A stretch of DNA of 17,068 nucleotides from positions 1 to 17,068 of the forward strand of contig JBLNCU010000171.1 of the NCBI GenBank assembly GCA_050260935.1, in the 5' to 3' direction. A program made the translations under genes and the position numbers. The stretch comes from UBA8346 sp050260935 (lineage in GTDB: Bacteria; Bacillota; UBA4882; UBA8346). The notes beneath the pieces were generated by a model. That model had not been told where the DNA came from. It saw only the letters and a program-made list of their open reading frames with translations, and did not search any database. Shown here piece by piece: positions 6,958 through 15,700 of this stretch (the stretch's first letter is position 1; every line of letters starts with the position of its first letter).

Positions 6958-8043
6958 CTATTTTTTTACCGGTTTAATGCTATTTACCTTTAAAGGTTCC
7001 ACTAAGGCCGGTGCTTTAATTAAGTGGACCTTGTTACCGGCTATAAATTTTCTATTGAGCTTATTCTCCAATTCCTTGGGTATGGAAATCCGCTGCGGAT
7101 CGCCATCGCTGACATAACGGAGGGACGGATTTTTCCGGAAACCGTCGACATAAGCCTTGGGTCCCCAAATTGTGTCCCCCGCCTGGATCCGTTCCAGCCG
7201 GTAAGGATTAAAATCCAACGAGTAGGGCGAGGGCACCGTCCCGGAACCAACCAGTAAAATGGAGTCATTGTGGTACTTCAAGCCTTGGTACTCCCCAGCA
7301 CGCTCCAACGATTGGTTTTTTGGATGCACCCCCAATGGTAAAGCCAGACTGTGCACCTGATAGCCCGGAATATATGATTGAATATCCTTGATGGCTAAAG
7401 CTAACTGTTTTTGGACCCCGGCATCGTCGGTTTTACCTAAGTTTTGATGCCAGTAAGTGTGATTACCGATCTCGTAACCATGCTGCACCAAGTAATTCAG
7501 TTTTTGCCGTATATATTCTTCCTGGCCAAACAGACGGAGCCCTTTTGGGATCTCCGGCAATACGTAAAAGGTGGCCGTCAACGGGAAGTCAGGGTGCTCC
7601 CGTTTAAACTCCTCCATAATCCCGACGGCGCATTCAGGATCAACCACCAGCCGCTGGCCTTCTTTTAAATAACGGAACTGCCCCTGGCTGGAATCGTCAA
7701 AAGTAAGCACAAAAGGGGTTTTTCCGTAAGGCACATCCAGTTTGCCGCTGATCAGATCTTCCAAGGCTACCGGGTAATAACCGTTGTCGTATAACATTTG
7801 CAGATCTTTCCGGAAATTTTCCGGGGTGCGCCGCCATTGCGCTTCGGGGTAACCGATTAGATGGTACTCTAAAATCATAATCCGCCCCATTTCGTTGGGG
7901 GGTAGAGTTTGATTGTTTTCGACCACCGCGACTTTAGTGGATGGTCCCTCTTCTACAGCTTTAACAATCTGTTTTGGATGCACGGCCCAAACCGTAAATA
8001 GGGTAATGAGCGCAACCAGAAATCCAACCAATTTAATTCGCAT
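6958..8043 (-). CDS. exported NodB-type polysaccharide deacetylase
   Basis: The 361-residue protein starts with a short basic stretch and a hydrophobic segment (about 5-21), consistent with a signal peptide or membrane anchor, so it probably acts on the cell-surface side. The NodB domain (about 53-300) shows ILEYH (58-61), motif 1 TFDDS with the catalytic base and metal Asp pair D116/D117, motif 2 H195-TYW-H199, and a motif 3-like LALPLGVHP (233-241). The metal triad Asp-His-His is intact, so N- or O-deacetylase activity on a cell-wall or exopolysaccharide is plausible; the substrate is unknown. The C-terminal 60 residues are basic and not assigned. The ribosome binding site GCGAGGA lies 5-7 nt before the ATG. 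It is a single-gene unit with a clear terminator. Confidence 0.9.
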   Translation of the reverse strand: MRIKLVGFLVALITLFTVWAVHPKQIVKAVEEGPSTKVAVVENNQTLPPNEMGRIMILEYHLIGYPEAQWRRTPENFRKDLQMLYDNGYYPVALEDLISGKLDVPYGKTPFVLTFDDSSQGQFRYLKEGQRLVVDPECAVGIMEEFKREHPDFPLTATFYVLPEIPKGLRLFGQEEYIRQKLNYLVQHGYEIGNHTYWHQNLGKTDDAGVQKQLALAIKDIQSYIPGYQVHSLALPLGVHPKNQSLERAGEYQGLKYHNDSILLVGSGTVPSPYSLDFNPYRLERIQAGDTIWGPKAYVDGFRKNPSLRYVSDGDPQRISIPKELENKLNRKFIAGNKVHLIKAPALVEPLKVNSIKPVKK

Positions 8044-8238
8044 GATTTTCCTCGCCTCACCAAAATGATTATTGAGTTTTCAATAAAGATCAAATTTTCC
8101 CTTTAATTAATAACTGGGAAAAATAGTCTCCCGTATCCGGGACTGATTATCCATTATCGGTTACTCTAAAAAGTAAAGCTGCCTATTGGATAAAATAAAG
8201 CACTGAACCTGGTTCTCATAAAAGAATATGTTATTTTG

Positions 8239-8340
8239 GCAAGATTCCCCGTTTATGAATCGCCCCGGGGACTGAACCCGGGCGATCCGTTTATCCAACC
8301 TTGCAGAAGCAAAGAGTCAACGATAAGTTGGCTCCTTTTT
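8239..8340 (+). ncRNA. candidate structured RNA or riboswitch-like element upstream of folE2
   Basis: A compact fold can be drawn by hand. An outer stem pairs GCAAG (8239-8243) with CTTGC (8300-8304). Inside are a small GATTC/GAATC hairpin (8243-8261) and a strong hairpin ATCGCCC-C-GGG/CCC-GGGCGAT with loop GACTGAA (8259-8285). An intrinsic terminator follows at 8314-8340. Two mutually exclusive pairings suggest switching. TTGC (8301-8304) can pair with GCAA at 8239 or at 8309, and CCAAC (8295-8299) can pair with GTTGG of the terminator 3' arm. A weak promoter (CTGAAC, 18 bp, TATGTT ending 8232) would start transcription near 8239. It could be a free small RNA or a premature-termination leader; the class is unknown. 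Confidence 0.4.
8314..8340 (+). terminator. intrinsic terminator upstream of folE2
   Basis: GAGTCAAC pairs with GTTGGCTC (8 bp with one T-G wobble) across a GATAA loop, then C and five T residues (8336-8340). It ends a plus-strand transcript that begins within the gap, about 190 bp before folE2, so no upstream plus-strand gene explains it. Confidence 0.65.
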
Positions 8341-8395
8341 GAAAGTTAACGAGGGTGCGCGGCATGGTCCGCCACCGAAGAAGGATTTACCAACG

Positions 8396-8425
8396 TTCTT
8401 TCAGATTGATAAAGTATTGAAAGAA
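8396..8425. repeat. 8-bp perfect inverted repeat
   Basis: TTCTTTCA (8396-8403) and TGAAAGAA (8418-8425) are perfect inverted arms around a 14-bp spacer, about 10 bp upstream of the folE2 -35 box. This could be a second regulator-binding site; AT-rich arms make chance possible. Confidence 0.35.
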
Positions 8426-8434
8426 ATTTAGTGG

Positions 8435-8463
8435 TTGAAGAAAGACTCCAAATACATTAAAAT
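8435..8463 (+). promoter_or_regulatory. folE2 sigma-A promoter
   Basis: TTGAAG (-35, 4/6) and TAAAAT (-10, 5/6) are exactly 17 bp apart, placing the start of transcription near 8470 and giving a leader of about 63 nt before the folE2 ATG. It is the best promoter match in the gap. Confidence 0.6.
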
Positions 8464-8471
8464 CATTTTAA
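8457..8471. promoter_or_regulatory. Fur/Zur/PerR-type 7-1-7 operator over the folE2 -10 box
   Basis: TTAAAAT-C-ATTTTAA is a perfect 15-bp dyad with the 7-1-7 geometry of Fur-family boxes and the shared AATnATT core. It differs from the Bacillus PerR consensus TTATAATnATTATAA by one symmetric base pair, and more from the Zur consensus TCGTAATnATTACGA. It covers the -10 hexamer and the expected start site, the usual place for repression. FolE2 is Zur-controlled in Bacillus, so a zinc or metal sensor is the natural guess. Confidence 0.5.
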
Positions 8472-8481
8472 AGGTTGTTCA

Positions 8482-8506
8482 CCCTCCTGCAATAAGAGTA
8501 GGAGGG
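8482..8506 (+). promoter_or_regulatory. hairpin in the folE2 leader
   Basis: CCCTCCTGC pairs with GTAGGAGGG (9 bp, one G-T wobble) around an AATAAGA loop, followed by TATCTTTT. It resembles an attenuator with an imperfect T-tract, or a stabilising 5' hairpin. Its 3' arm holds an AGGAGG that is too far (about 27 nt) from the ATG to be the folE2 ribosome binding site. Confidence 0.45.
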
Positions 8507-8532
8507 GTATCTTTTAGAAGGGAACCCTCAAA

Positions 8533-9360
8533 ATGATCGACGTTCAAAATATGAAAGACGACCGGGGCATCGAGATCCAACGTGTTGGCGTTAAAGACGT
8601 CAACCTGCCGTTCCAGATCCGGATGAAAAACGGCGGTCTTCAACAGGTCCAGGGGAAAGTCACCATCTCGGTCCCCCTGCCCCACCAGTTTAAAGGGACC
8701 CATCTCAGCCGCTTTATGGAACTGTTGATGGCCTGGAGCGAAAAACCCATCGCCGGCAAGGAGATCCGGCAGTTGCTGGCGGAGCTTTGCGCCAATCTGG
8801 AGGTGGCGGCGGCGGAGATCAGCTTGAAGTTCCGTTATTTCCTTCCCTTAATGGCCCCGGTCAGCCAGACCGTCGGCTACCTTGATTATCTGGGCGAGTT
8901 CAAAGGGAGTCTCATCCAGCCGGAGAATCTCTTCGATTACCAACTGGGGGCGGAAATACCCGTCCTCTCGCTCTGCCCCTGCAGCAAGGAGATCTCCCGG
9001 TTCGGCGCCCACAACCAAAGGGCCGTCATCCGGACGATGGTCCGGTTTAGTTACCCCGGGAAGATCCTCTGGTTGGAAGAATTAATCGATTTATTGAAAG
9101 AACAGGGCAGCTGCCCGGTTTATCCCGTTCTCAAACGGGAAGATGAAAAATACGTCACTGAAACCGCTTATCAGAACCCGAAATTTGTCGAGGATATTCT
9201 CAGGGATTCGGTGATTGCCCTCCGCTCCGAGCCCCGCATCAAGTGGTTCCAAGTGGAAGTGGAAAGTTTCGAGTCCATCCATAACCATAGCGCCTTTGCT
9301 TCCCATGTGGAGAAGGTTGAAAATATAAAGCCGGTTTCAGAAAAACTACCTTCCCCGTGA
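8533..9360 (+). CDS. folE2: GTP cyclohydrolase FolE2 (type IB)
   Basis: FolE2 converts GTP to 7,8-dihydroneopterin triphosphate, the first step of folate synthesis and also the source of the queuosine precursor. Unlike FolE it does not depend on zinc and can use other divalent metals. The 275 residues carry the family signature SLCPCSKEIS (146-155, metal-site Cys), followed by GAHNQR (158-163), then PVYPVLKREDEKYVTE (195-210), the NPKFVED segment and the C-terminal ESIHNHSAFA (247-256). The ATG at 8533 has AAGGGA 9 nt upstream. The gene has its own promoter with a Fur-family-like operator, suggesting metal control. Its 3' end overlaps the convergent addA end by 15 bp. Confidence 0.96.
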   Translation: MIDVQNMKDDRGIEIQRVGVKDVNLPFQIRMKNGGLQQVQGKVTISVPLPHQFKGTHLSRFMELLMAWSEKPIAGKEIRQLLAELCANLEVAAAEISLKFRYFLPLMAPVSQTVGYLDYLGEFKGSLIQPENLFDYQLGAEIPVLSLCPCSKEISRFGAHNQRAVIRTMVRFSYPGKILWLEELIDLLKEQGSCPVYPVLKREDEKYVTETAYQNPKFVEDILRDSVIALRSEPRIKWFQVEVESFESIHNHSAFASHVEKVENIKPVSEKLPSP

Positions 9361-12300
9361 ACAGTAAGGTTCACTGAAGTACCGGCAGCCTCTGCAATCA
9401 AACGGTTTCTCAATCTGCGGGTAATCGGCCAAATCGTCATGGGATTCCACAAAGCTAACAATGGCGGAGATTTCCGTTTGGGTCCGGTTCAAAGAATCCT
9501 TATCCAACGGTACTGATATAGAGGCGTCGGGATAAGGAAAATAGAGAAAGGCCTGATCGGGCAGACGCCCCCATAAAACAGCTGCCGCCAACGCATAAAG
9601 CTGGAGCTGCCAAAGATAATCCCCGGCTTTTACGGCGGCCTCTTCGCCGGTTAACCGGTGCGTCTTGTAGTCGATTAAAATTAATTCCCCGTTTTTGGAC
9701 TCCAGCAGCCGGTCGAACCGCCCTTCGAGGCGGAAACCGCCATCCAGCTTCACCAGAAAAGGAACCTCATCCCAATGGGTCCCGTATTCTTCAGTAAACC
9801 GGCTTCTTCTGAAGTTACGCCACATTCTCATCAAGTCGGCCTTTAAATCCGGTGTTTGACTCCCGGACAGTTCCGGTAGAATTTTTTGCCAAAGCCGCTC
9901 CGGCCAATCAGGATCCGGCGCCTGAAAAGCTTGATGCAGAAAACTGCCGATCACCGTTCCGGAACCGCGTCCGGCTTCGAAACCCGCCTCCGTTTCGGCT
10001 GCCGAGGCAATTCCTGTTAAGCCGCACCGGTACTCCCAAAAATACCGGCGGGGACATTCTTTAAACGCCAAAAACTCCGAAACCTTAAATGTCCGGTTGA
10101 CAGTGGCTTCCGCCATGGCGGTCACAGCGATTTCCCTGGTGTCGCCGTTTTCAATTTCGTCGTCTTCTGCAAGCAGCGATTCGTTTTCCTCCAGGAAAGC
10201 GCTCCCAGCCGCCGCGGTTATGTGCTCCGGTATCCAACGGGTGATCTTAACCGGAATTCCATGAAAGTCCAATACCGGTCCGGCTTTTTCCAGGGGAAGC
10301 AACAGCTCAAACCATTTCATCCAATTGTTGGCCGCATTGATATCCATGGCCTTGGAGCGGTTGCAGCCGGAACCAGCCAGGATCAACTGCCGCCTGGCCC
10401 GGGTCATAGCCACGTAAAGCACTCTTTTTAGTTCGGACAATTCCTCCCTTTTATCCAGGCTTTTTATTTTCTCCCCCAAAGACGAAACTCCGCGCTCCCC
10501 TTCCCCGAACTGAACACTCATCCCGATTCCGGCGCGGCGGTGAAAAAACAGCCTCCCCTGGCCGCCCGGTGGAGGCTGGCGATCGAGATCGGGAATAATA
10601 ACCACCGGAAACTCAAGCCCTTTGGCCCGGTGGATGGTCATCAAACGGACGGCCTCGCCCGACTCCGCCTGGGTTTGAGCTTCGCCTTCCAAGACTTCCA
10701 CCGCTTCCAGTTTCTCAATGTACTCCAAGAACTGTTGAACGTCGTAAAAGCCTTTAGCCGTGAATTCATCGGCCTTCTCCAGCAGCTTGTCCAGGTTGGC
10801 CAGGCGCTGGCAGGCATTGGGGAGGGGCCAAAGGACCTCCCGGTAATTACTCTCTTCCAGAGCCAGGCGGAGAAGCGCCGGGATGCTTAAATTTTCCCTG
10901 TTTCTTTGGAGATGCTCCAGTAAATCCCGGAAATTTGCCAGGCGGGCCCTTTCCACCTCCGGAATTTCAGCCGGAAAACCTTCCCGGGAGTAAAACTGCT
11001 CCACCAAGTCTTTCCCTGCGCCCAGCCAGAGCAGACTCTCAGCCGTTAGGCCGACGAAAGGGGATGTCAACAACCCCAGCAAAGCGAGGCCATTATATCT
11101 TTGTTCCACCAAACGCAGCAAGTTCAGTTGGTCGACCACCTCCGGCCGGTTATAGAAGCCGCCGCCGCTGGCCATGTAATATGGAATACCCATTTTCTCC
11201 AGAGCCTGCTGGTAAAGGGGGATCGAGGCGCCGGCCCGGAATAAAATGACGATATCGCCGTAACCGATTCCAGTATTTGCAGCGACCAACTGTTGAATTC
11301 GTCTGGCCACCAAGCTCGCTTCGGTTTGCCGGTCCTGGCTGCCGGTTAAAATGAATTCCACCGGCGGAAACTCCCCGTCCTCCTTAGCGGCTACCAGCGG
11401 ATCGTAGACAAATTCCTCACCCTCAAAGAGTTGGCCGGATATTTCATTGATAAACGCGATTAGCTGCCTGTTGGAGCGATAGTTCCGGGTTAGCGGAACG
11501 ACTTTACCCCGGTTTTCCTTCTGAAAGCGCCGGGCCAGACCGGTGATAACATCCACTTCCGCGCCCCGGAAGCGGTAAATGGACTGTTTGATGTCTCCCA
11601 CCGCCATCAAACGGCCGCCCGTATAATCCGAACCTACCAGCAGATCAACGATCTCAAATTGCAAACTATTGGTGTCCTGAAACTCATCCACCAAGAGGTA
11701 GCCAATCTCCCGGCTGACCCGGGCCGCAATCTCGGGTCGGTTTTTTAACAAATCCCGCGTTAACAACAACTGATCGCTAAAGTCAAGCAAGCCGAGGCCT
11801 TTTTTTAAAGCGGCATACTTTTCGTCGATCCTGGTTAAGAACTCCCCAATCACCGGCAGGCGGGTAAGGGATTCCCGGTCGATCAATTTGCCGGCCAGGC
11901 TGCCTATGATCTCATGAATCTCCGCCACTCGTTCCTTAATAACATTGGGAACGTTTTTGGGCAGCCCCTTTTTGATCTCGGTCATGGTTGCGAAGATGGT
12001 ATTAGGGTCATCGCCGCCCAGAACGGCTCTTTGCTCCGGCCATGCCTGGCGTAACATTTGGATGATCTCCCCCGCCCTCTCAGTTAATTGCACAGTTCCG
12101 CTATAATTCAACAAATCCTCGATTGCCTCAATTAAATGAAAGGGTTGGTAAAGAGTTTGGGCGATTTTTTCCTCTAAAAAAGCGGAACTCCGGCTGATTA
12201 TTTCCGGAAAAGACTGGCCGCTTTCCCTGATTTTTTGATAAATACCGGCCAAGGTTTTTAGAAAAGATTCCCAGCCGGACTCCAACACCATCCTGGTAAG

Positions 12301-12774
12301 AACATCCTTGGCAAACTGCCGATCCTGAAAGACATCCAACAAGACTTCCTCGCACGCCTGACGCAGGTAAATAGTTTCCTCGCCCTCGCTGAGGATGCCG
12401 GTTACCGGAGGTATTCCCGCCTCCAAAGGGTGTTCCCGGAGTAAGCCCAGACAAAAACCATGAAAAGTGCCTATCCTGGCTTTCTCCAAGTTGAGCAGTT
12501 GGTTTTGCCAGAACTCCTTGGCCTTCGGGGTTTGGGCCTCCGCTACCTGGATTTGAATCTCCTGTTGAATCCTGTCGCGCATCTCGGCCGCAGCTTTTTT
12601 GGTAAAGGTTATGGCCACAATCTCCGCGACTCCGGCCCGTTTCTCCGCTAATAACCTCAAATATTTTCCTGTTAAAACGCTGGTTTTACCTGTCCCGGCT
12701 CCGGCGGCCACCAGCAGATCGGTCTCAAATTCGGCTACCGCTTTGGTTTGTTCTTCATTCAGCGGGTGTTTCAT
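9346..12774 (-). CDS. addA: ATP-dependent helicase/nuclease subunit AddA
   Basis: AddA is the UvrD-like helicase and nuclease subunit of AddAB, which resects double-strand breaks until Chi and prepares them for RecA. From ATG 12774 it has 1142 residues. Visible parts are the Q-motif LNEEQ (5-9), Walker A GAGTGKT (25-31), TFTKKAAAEM (56-65), DEFQD (363-367), GDIKQSIYRFRGA (393-405), NYRS (431-434), TIHRAKGLEF (713-722), VAMTRARR (788-795) and a C-terminal PD-(D/E)XK nuclease (H947, D1021, D1035-Y-K1037). I prefer 12774 because helicase homology begins there; an upstream in-frame extension only reads through the addB 3' end. GGGAGG lies 12 nt upstream and the start overlaps addB by 20 bp. The nuclease domain also has C907, C1127, C1130 and C1138, like the Fe-S quartet usually described in AddB. 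Confidence 0.96.
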   Translation of the reverse strand: MKHPLNEEQTKAVAEFETDLLVAAGAGTGKTSVLTGKYLRLLAEKRAGVAEIVAITFTKKAAAEMRDRIQQEIQIQVAEAQTPKAKEFWQNQLLNLEKARIGTFHGFCLGLLREHPLEAGIPPVTGILSEGEETIYLRQACEEVLLDVFQDRQFAKDVLTRMVLESGWESFLKTLAGIYQKIRESGQSFPEIISRSSAFLEEKIAQTLYQPFHLIEAIEDLLNYSGTVQLTERAGEIIQMLRQAWPEQRAVLGGDDPNTIFATMTEIKKGLPKNVPNVIKERVAEIHEIIGSLAGKLIDRESLTRLPVIGEFLTRIDEKYAALKKGLGLLDFSDQLLLTRDLLKNRPEIAARVSREIGYLLVDEFQDTNSLQFEIVDLLVGSDYTGGRLMAVGDIKQSIYRFRGAEVDVITGLARRFQKENRGKVVPLTRNYRSNRQLIAFINEISGQLFEGEEFVYDPLVAAKEDGEFPPVEFILTGSQDRQTEASLVARRIQQLVAANTGIGYGDIVILFRAGASIPLYQQALEKMGIPYYMASGGGFYNRPEVVDQLNLLRLVEQRYNGLALLGLLTSPFVGLTAESLLWLGAGKDLVEQFYSREGFPAEIPEVERARLANFRDLLEHLQRNRENLSIPALLRLALEESNYREVLWPLPNACQRLANLDKLLEKADEFTAKGFYDVQQFLEYIEKLEAVEVLEGEAQTQAESGEAVRLMTIHRAKGLEFPVVIIPDLDRQPPPGGQGRLFFHRRAGIGMSVQFGEGERGVSSLGEKIKSLDKREELSELKRVLYVAMTRARRQLILAGSGCNRSKAMDINAANNWMKWFELLLPLEKAGPVLDFHGIPVKITRWIPEHITAAAGSAFLEENESLLAEDDEIENGDTREIAVTAMAEATVNRTFKVSEFLAFKECPRRYFWEYRCGLTGIASAAETEAGFEAGRGSGTVIGSFLHQAFQAPDPDWPERLWQKILPELSGSQTPDLKADLMRMWRNFRRSRFTEEYGTHWDEVPFLVKLDGGFRLEGRFDRLLESKNGELILIDYKTHRLTGEEAAVKAGDYLWQLQLYALAAAVLWGRLPDQAFLYFPYPDASISVPLDKDSLNRTQTEISAIVSFVESHDDLADYPQIEKPFDCRGCRYFSEPYCSRGR

Positions 12775-15700
12775 CGGCCTTTTCAACCTCCCGTTCCGTG
12801 GGTCGGCAACAGTTCCGGTACTCACAATGGGGCAAACATTGATCCGGGGTGGGGAAAAATTTCCCGCCGCGAATCCCCCGGACCGTTCCGGCAATCCCGG
12901 TTCGCACCTTTGCCAGCCATTCCCGCCATTCGGCTTCCGTCAGCAGACCTTTACCACTTAAAGGTATCCGCAAACGATCTTTATTCCAGACGCCGTTCCG
13001 GCTACGGGAAGGGCTTTTTAATCCCAGATAACTCCCGCCCGCCGCCCGGCCTTCCCCGAAACCAAGCTCTTCCAATGCTTGGAGGTACACCGGGATTTGT
13101 AAAAAATCTCCGGCCAGAATATCCTTGACCGCCGGGCCCCGGCCCGATTTATAGTCGTAAACAATAAAACCGCCTTCCGGATCGCGATCGATCCGGTCGA
13201 TTTTACCCCAAATTTTAACCCTTACCCCCTCGCTGTCCAACTGGTAAGGTTCGGGCAGTGAAGCCGGATCGCAATCGCCCTGCGGCAGTCCGAAGCCGAA
13301 CTCTAAAAAACCAATTTTAAAACGGCCGCCCGACTCTTCGGCCCAGCGCAGTTCGGACTGGAGCCATCCTGTTAAAACAGTCCTGATCTCTGCTTCCATC
13401 AAAGAAAGAACCAAGTTTACCAGATCATTGGCGGAGTTTTCCCGCCACTCCCGGTAAAAATCAACGAACAGGCCGTTTAAAACCTTCTGATACTCCTGAA
13501 AATCCTCACCCGTCAAAGAGTTTCCCCGGTAGTGATCGCCGAATTCTTGCAGCACTTGATGATAAAGGTTTCCCAGCTCAAGGTGGTCCGGGAGAAACTC
13601 CGGCTTAATCAGCGGCCTTATTCCCAATACGTGTTTCAGAAAGAAACGGTAGGGGCAGGAGTTATAGTCCTCAAGAGCGGTGATGGCAAAGGTGCGCTCC
13701 TCCCCAAACAGCCTCTCCAGTAAGGCGAACGAAGCCGGGTTGGCAAAAAGCGCTTGGCCCGGTTTGTTATGGCTCTTTAGCAGCGCCTGGATCTGCCGGG
13801 CCATCTCCCGGTAATGAGGAATCCGGAGCAACTCCCGGCAGGTTTGGTAATCGTCCACGGGAATCGCCCGGCCGGGGGCGGCCAAGTACAAAGCCAAGCG
13901 GTTTTTCTCTTCGCTTTTGGAGTAACACCCGGCAAAGCCGGCCGGCGGTTCCGGGGCCGGGGGGTAGATTTGGGCCCGGGCCCGCAAGCCGGGGAACCAT
14001 TGCCAGATCTCATCCAAAAACAAAGAATGGTTCAACGGCTGCCCGTTGCTGTCCTGTTCCTGAAAGACCAGGTACAAACGTTCCTTGGCAGCCTGAAGCG
14101 ACCAGTAAAACGCCAATTTTTCCTGGGTTAAATACTCTTCGCCGGTCTCCAGCTCGGCCCCGAATTCTGCCAATTCCCGTCTGGCCTTGGGCGGCAGTTT
14201 CCAATCGCTGATGTAATACCGGGGGAAAACTCCCTGTTCGAGACTGGTGATGAAGACCACTTTTGCCTTTAATCCCCGGGCCTCCTGCGGCACCAGCACC
14301 CTGACAGCGGATTCTATCGCCGGTGGTTTATTCTCCAAGGGCAGGAAATAATCAGCCCAAAAGCTTCGAAACTCCCGCAGGTCAATATCTTTATTTTTCA
14401 AAGCGGAGTTGTCAAGGAGCTCCACCACTTCATCGATTACCCGGACCAGACGCTCAACGGCTTGAAGGTTCTCAATCCGCCACCGCCAACCGCCGCCGGC
14501 CTGAAAATGCGGGACCGCCGTGGTTATAAACCATTGCCGAGCCAACTTTAAATACTCTTTTAAAGCCGCCCGGGCCGGCAAAGTCTCTAAAAATTCAACC
14601 GCATTTTTCAAAGGCGCCGGGTTTAAATTCTTTTCCGCGCAATACTGTTGGAAAACGGCATTCTTTGTCAGATTCAACCAGCGCTTCCGTCCCGACAAAG
14701 CCCCATATCTTTCGCCAAGCTCCATCAGGATCCGGTCGCCTTCAGCCGCTTGATCTCCGCAATAATGCTGGCGGATAAATACCGCCATCTCCGGCCAGAG
14801 CCAATCTTCCCCGGCGGCGGTTAACCCTTGATAAAAACGCTTCACTCCGGGATATTCCTTCATGGCTGCCGCCTCTTTCGCTAAAGGCAAACGGTATTCT
14901 TGAAAGACCGGAACGGCGGCTTTCAAAAAGCTTTGCGGCAAGGGCGAAATGATTAGAAAGTCCTCCGGCCGGTAGCCGGGATTTTCCCGTAGAAGCCGGA
15001 TGATTTCCCGCCCGATTGCCACTGCCTGTTTAGTCCAACCGGACACCCGGATCATTTGCAGGGAGGGATCTCTCTCATCCAGAACGGCCGGCTCCGGTTC
15101 CCGGGTCCAGAGGCAGGCTTGCAGCTTTTGTAAAGCGTTAACAGGTAAAACGGCGACCGCTTCAATCCCGGAAACCGGCGTAAAATGGCGGGAGATAAAA
15201 TGTTGAATCTCCGGCACCCCGGTAGGGTCGATAATCAGCTCGAAATCAAACCAAGCCGCCAAAATACTGATATACTTCCGCTGGAGCGGTGTTAAATCGG
15301 TAAATCCATAAAGAATAACCCTGGAACGCCCTTCGTCAGCGGATCTTTTCTGAGCCAATTCTTGAAGCTCCCTCAGGGTTAAATCTTCACCGGTAAATCC
15401 TCTCTGTTGCAACAGTTCCTGATAAACCTGGAAGACCAGAGCCAGCTGTTCTTCTTTGGGCCCCTGAGCGGCGGCCCAGCGGCCGAAGATCTCCGGAGTC
15501 AGACAGCTCCGCTGCCACTCGGCCACACCGGCCAACATGGCCTGGCGGTACCCGGCGGTGAATGGAACCTTGGCCAGGTAATCAATTTTACCTTCCGCCT
15601 TCAGCCTCCCAAAAGTTTCGGTCATCAGAAACTCCCTGGCCAGCGCCGAAGGGGTCCTTTGATTTAAGGAGAAACGCCGCCGAATCTCGGCGATAAAACC

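Larger units (their letters stand above)
8044..8532. other. 489-bp structured intergenic region between the deacetylase gene and folE2
   Basis: No protein gene is seen here. The left part (8044-8160) is the upstream region of the minus-strand deacetylase gene; it is AT-rich, with no convincing promoter pair. It includes a small hairpin at about 8125-8146 that on the minus strand precedes five T residues. The rest reads on the plus strand: a folded RNA with terminator (8239-8340), a bulged hairpin GGTG-C-GCGG/CCGC-CACC (about 8353-8375), an 8-bp inverted repeat (8396-8425), and then the folE2 promoter, operator-like dyad and leader hairpin described separately. I found no tRNA and could not match a known riboswitch consensus. 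Confidence 0.7.

Noticed and set aside
8341..8470. Possible THF, lysine, glnA or ZTP riboswitch before folE2
   Set aside because: Fragments such as GGTGCGC and CACCGAAG recall parts of known classes, but the ordered conserved cores are missing, so no class is assigned.
12774..12894. 40-residue N-terminal extension of AddA
   Set aside because: It reads through the addB 3' coding sequence in another frame, lacks a ribosome binding site and precedes the conserved MKHPLNEEQ start of helicase homology.
9852..12961. Several plus-strand open frames of 60-130 codons across addA
   Set aside because: They lie opposite a long gene with clear helicase and nuclease motifs, have no ribosome binding sites or family patterns, and arise from its codon composition.
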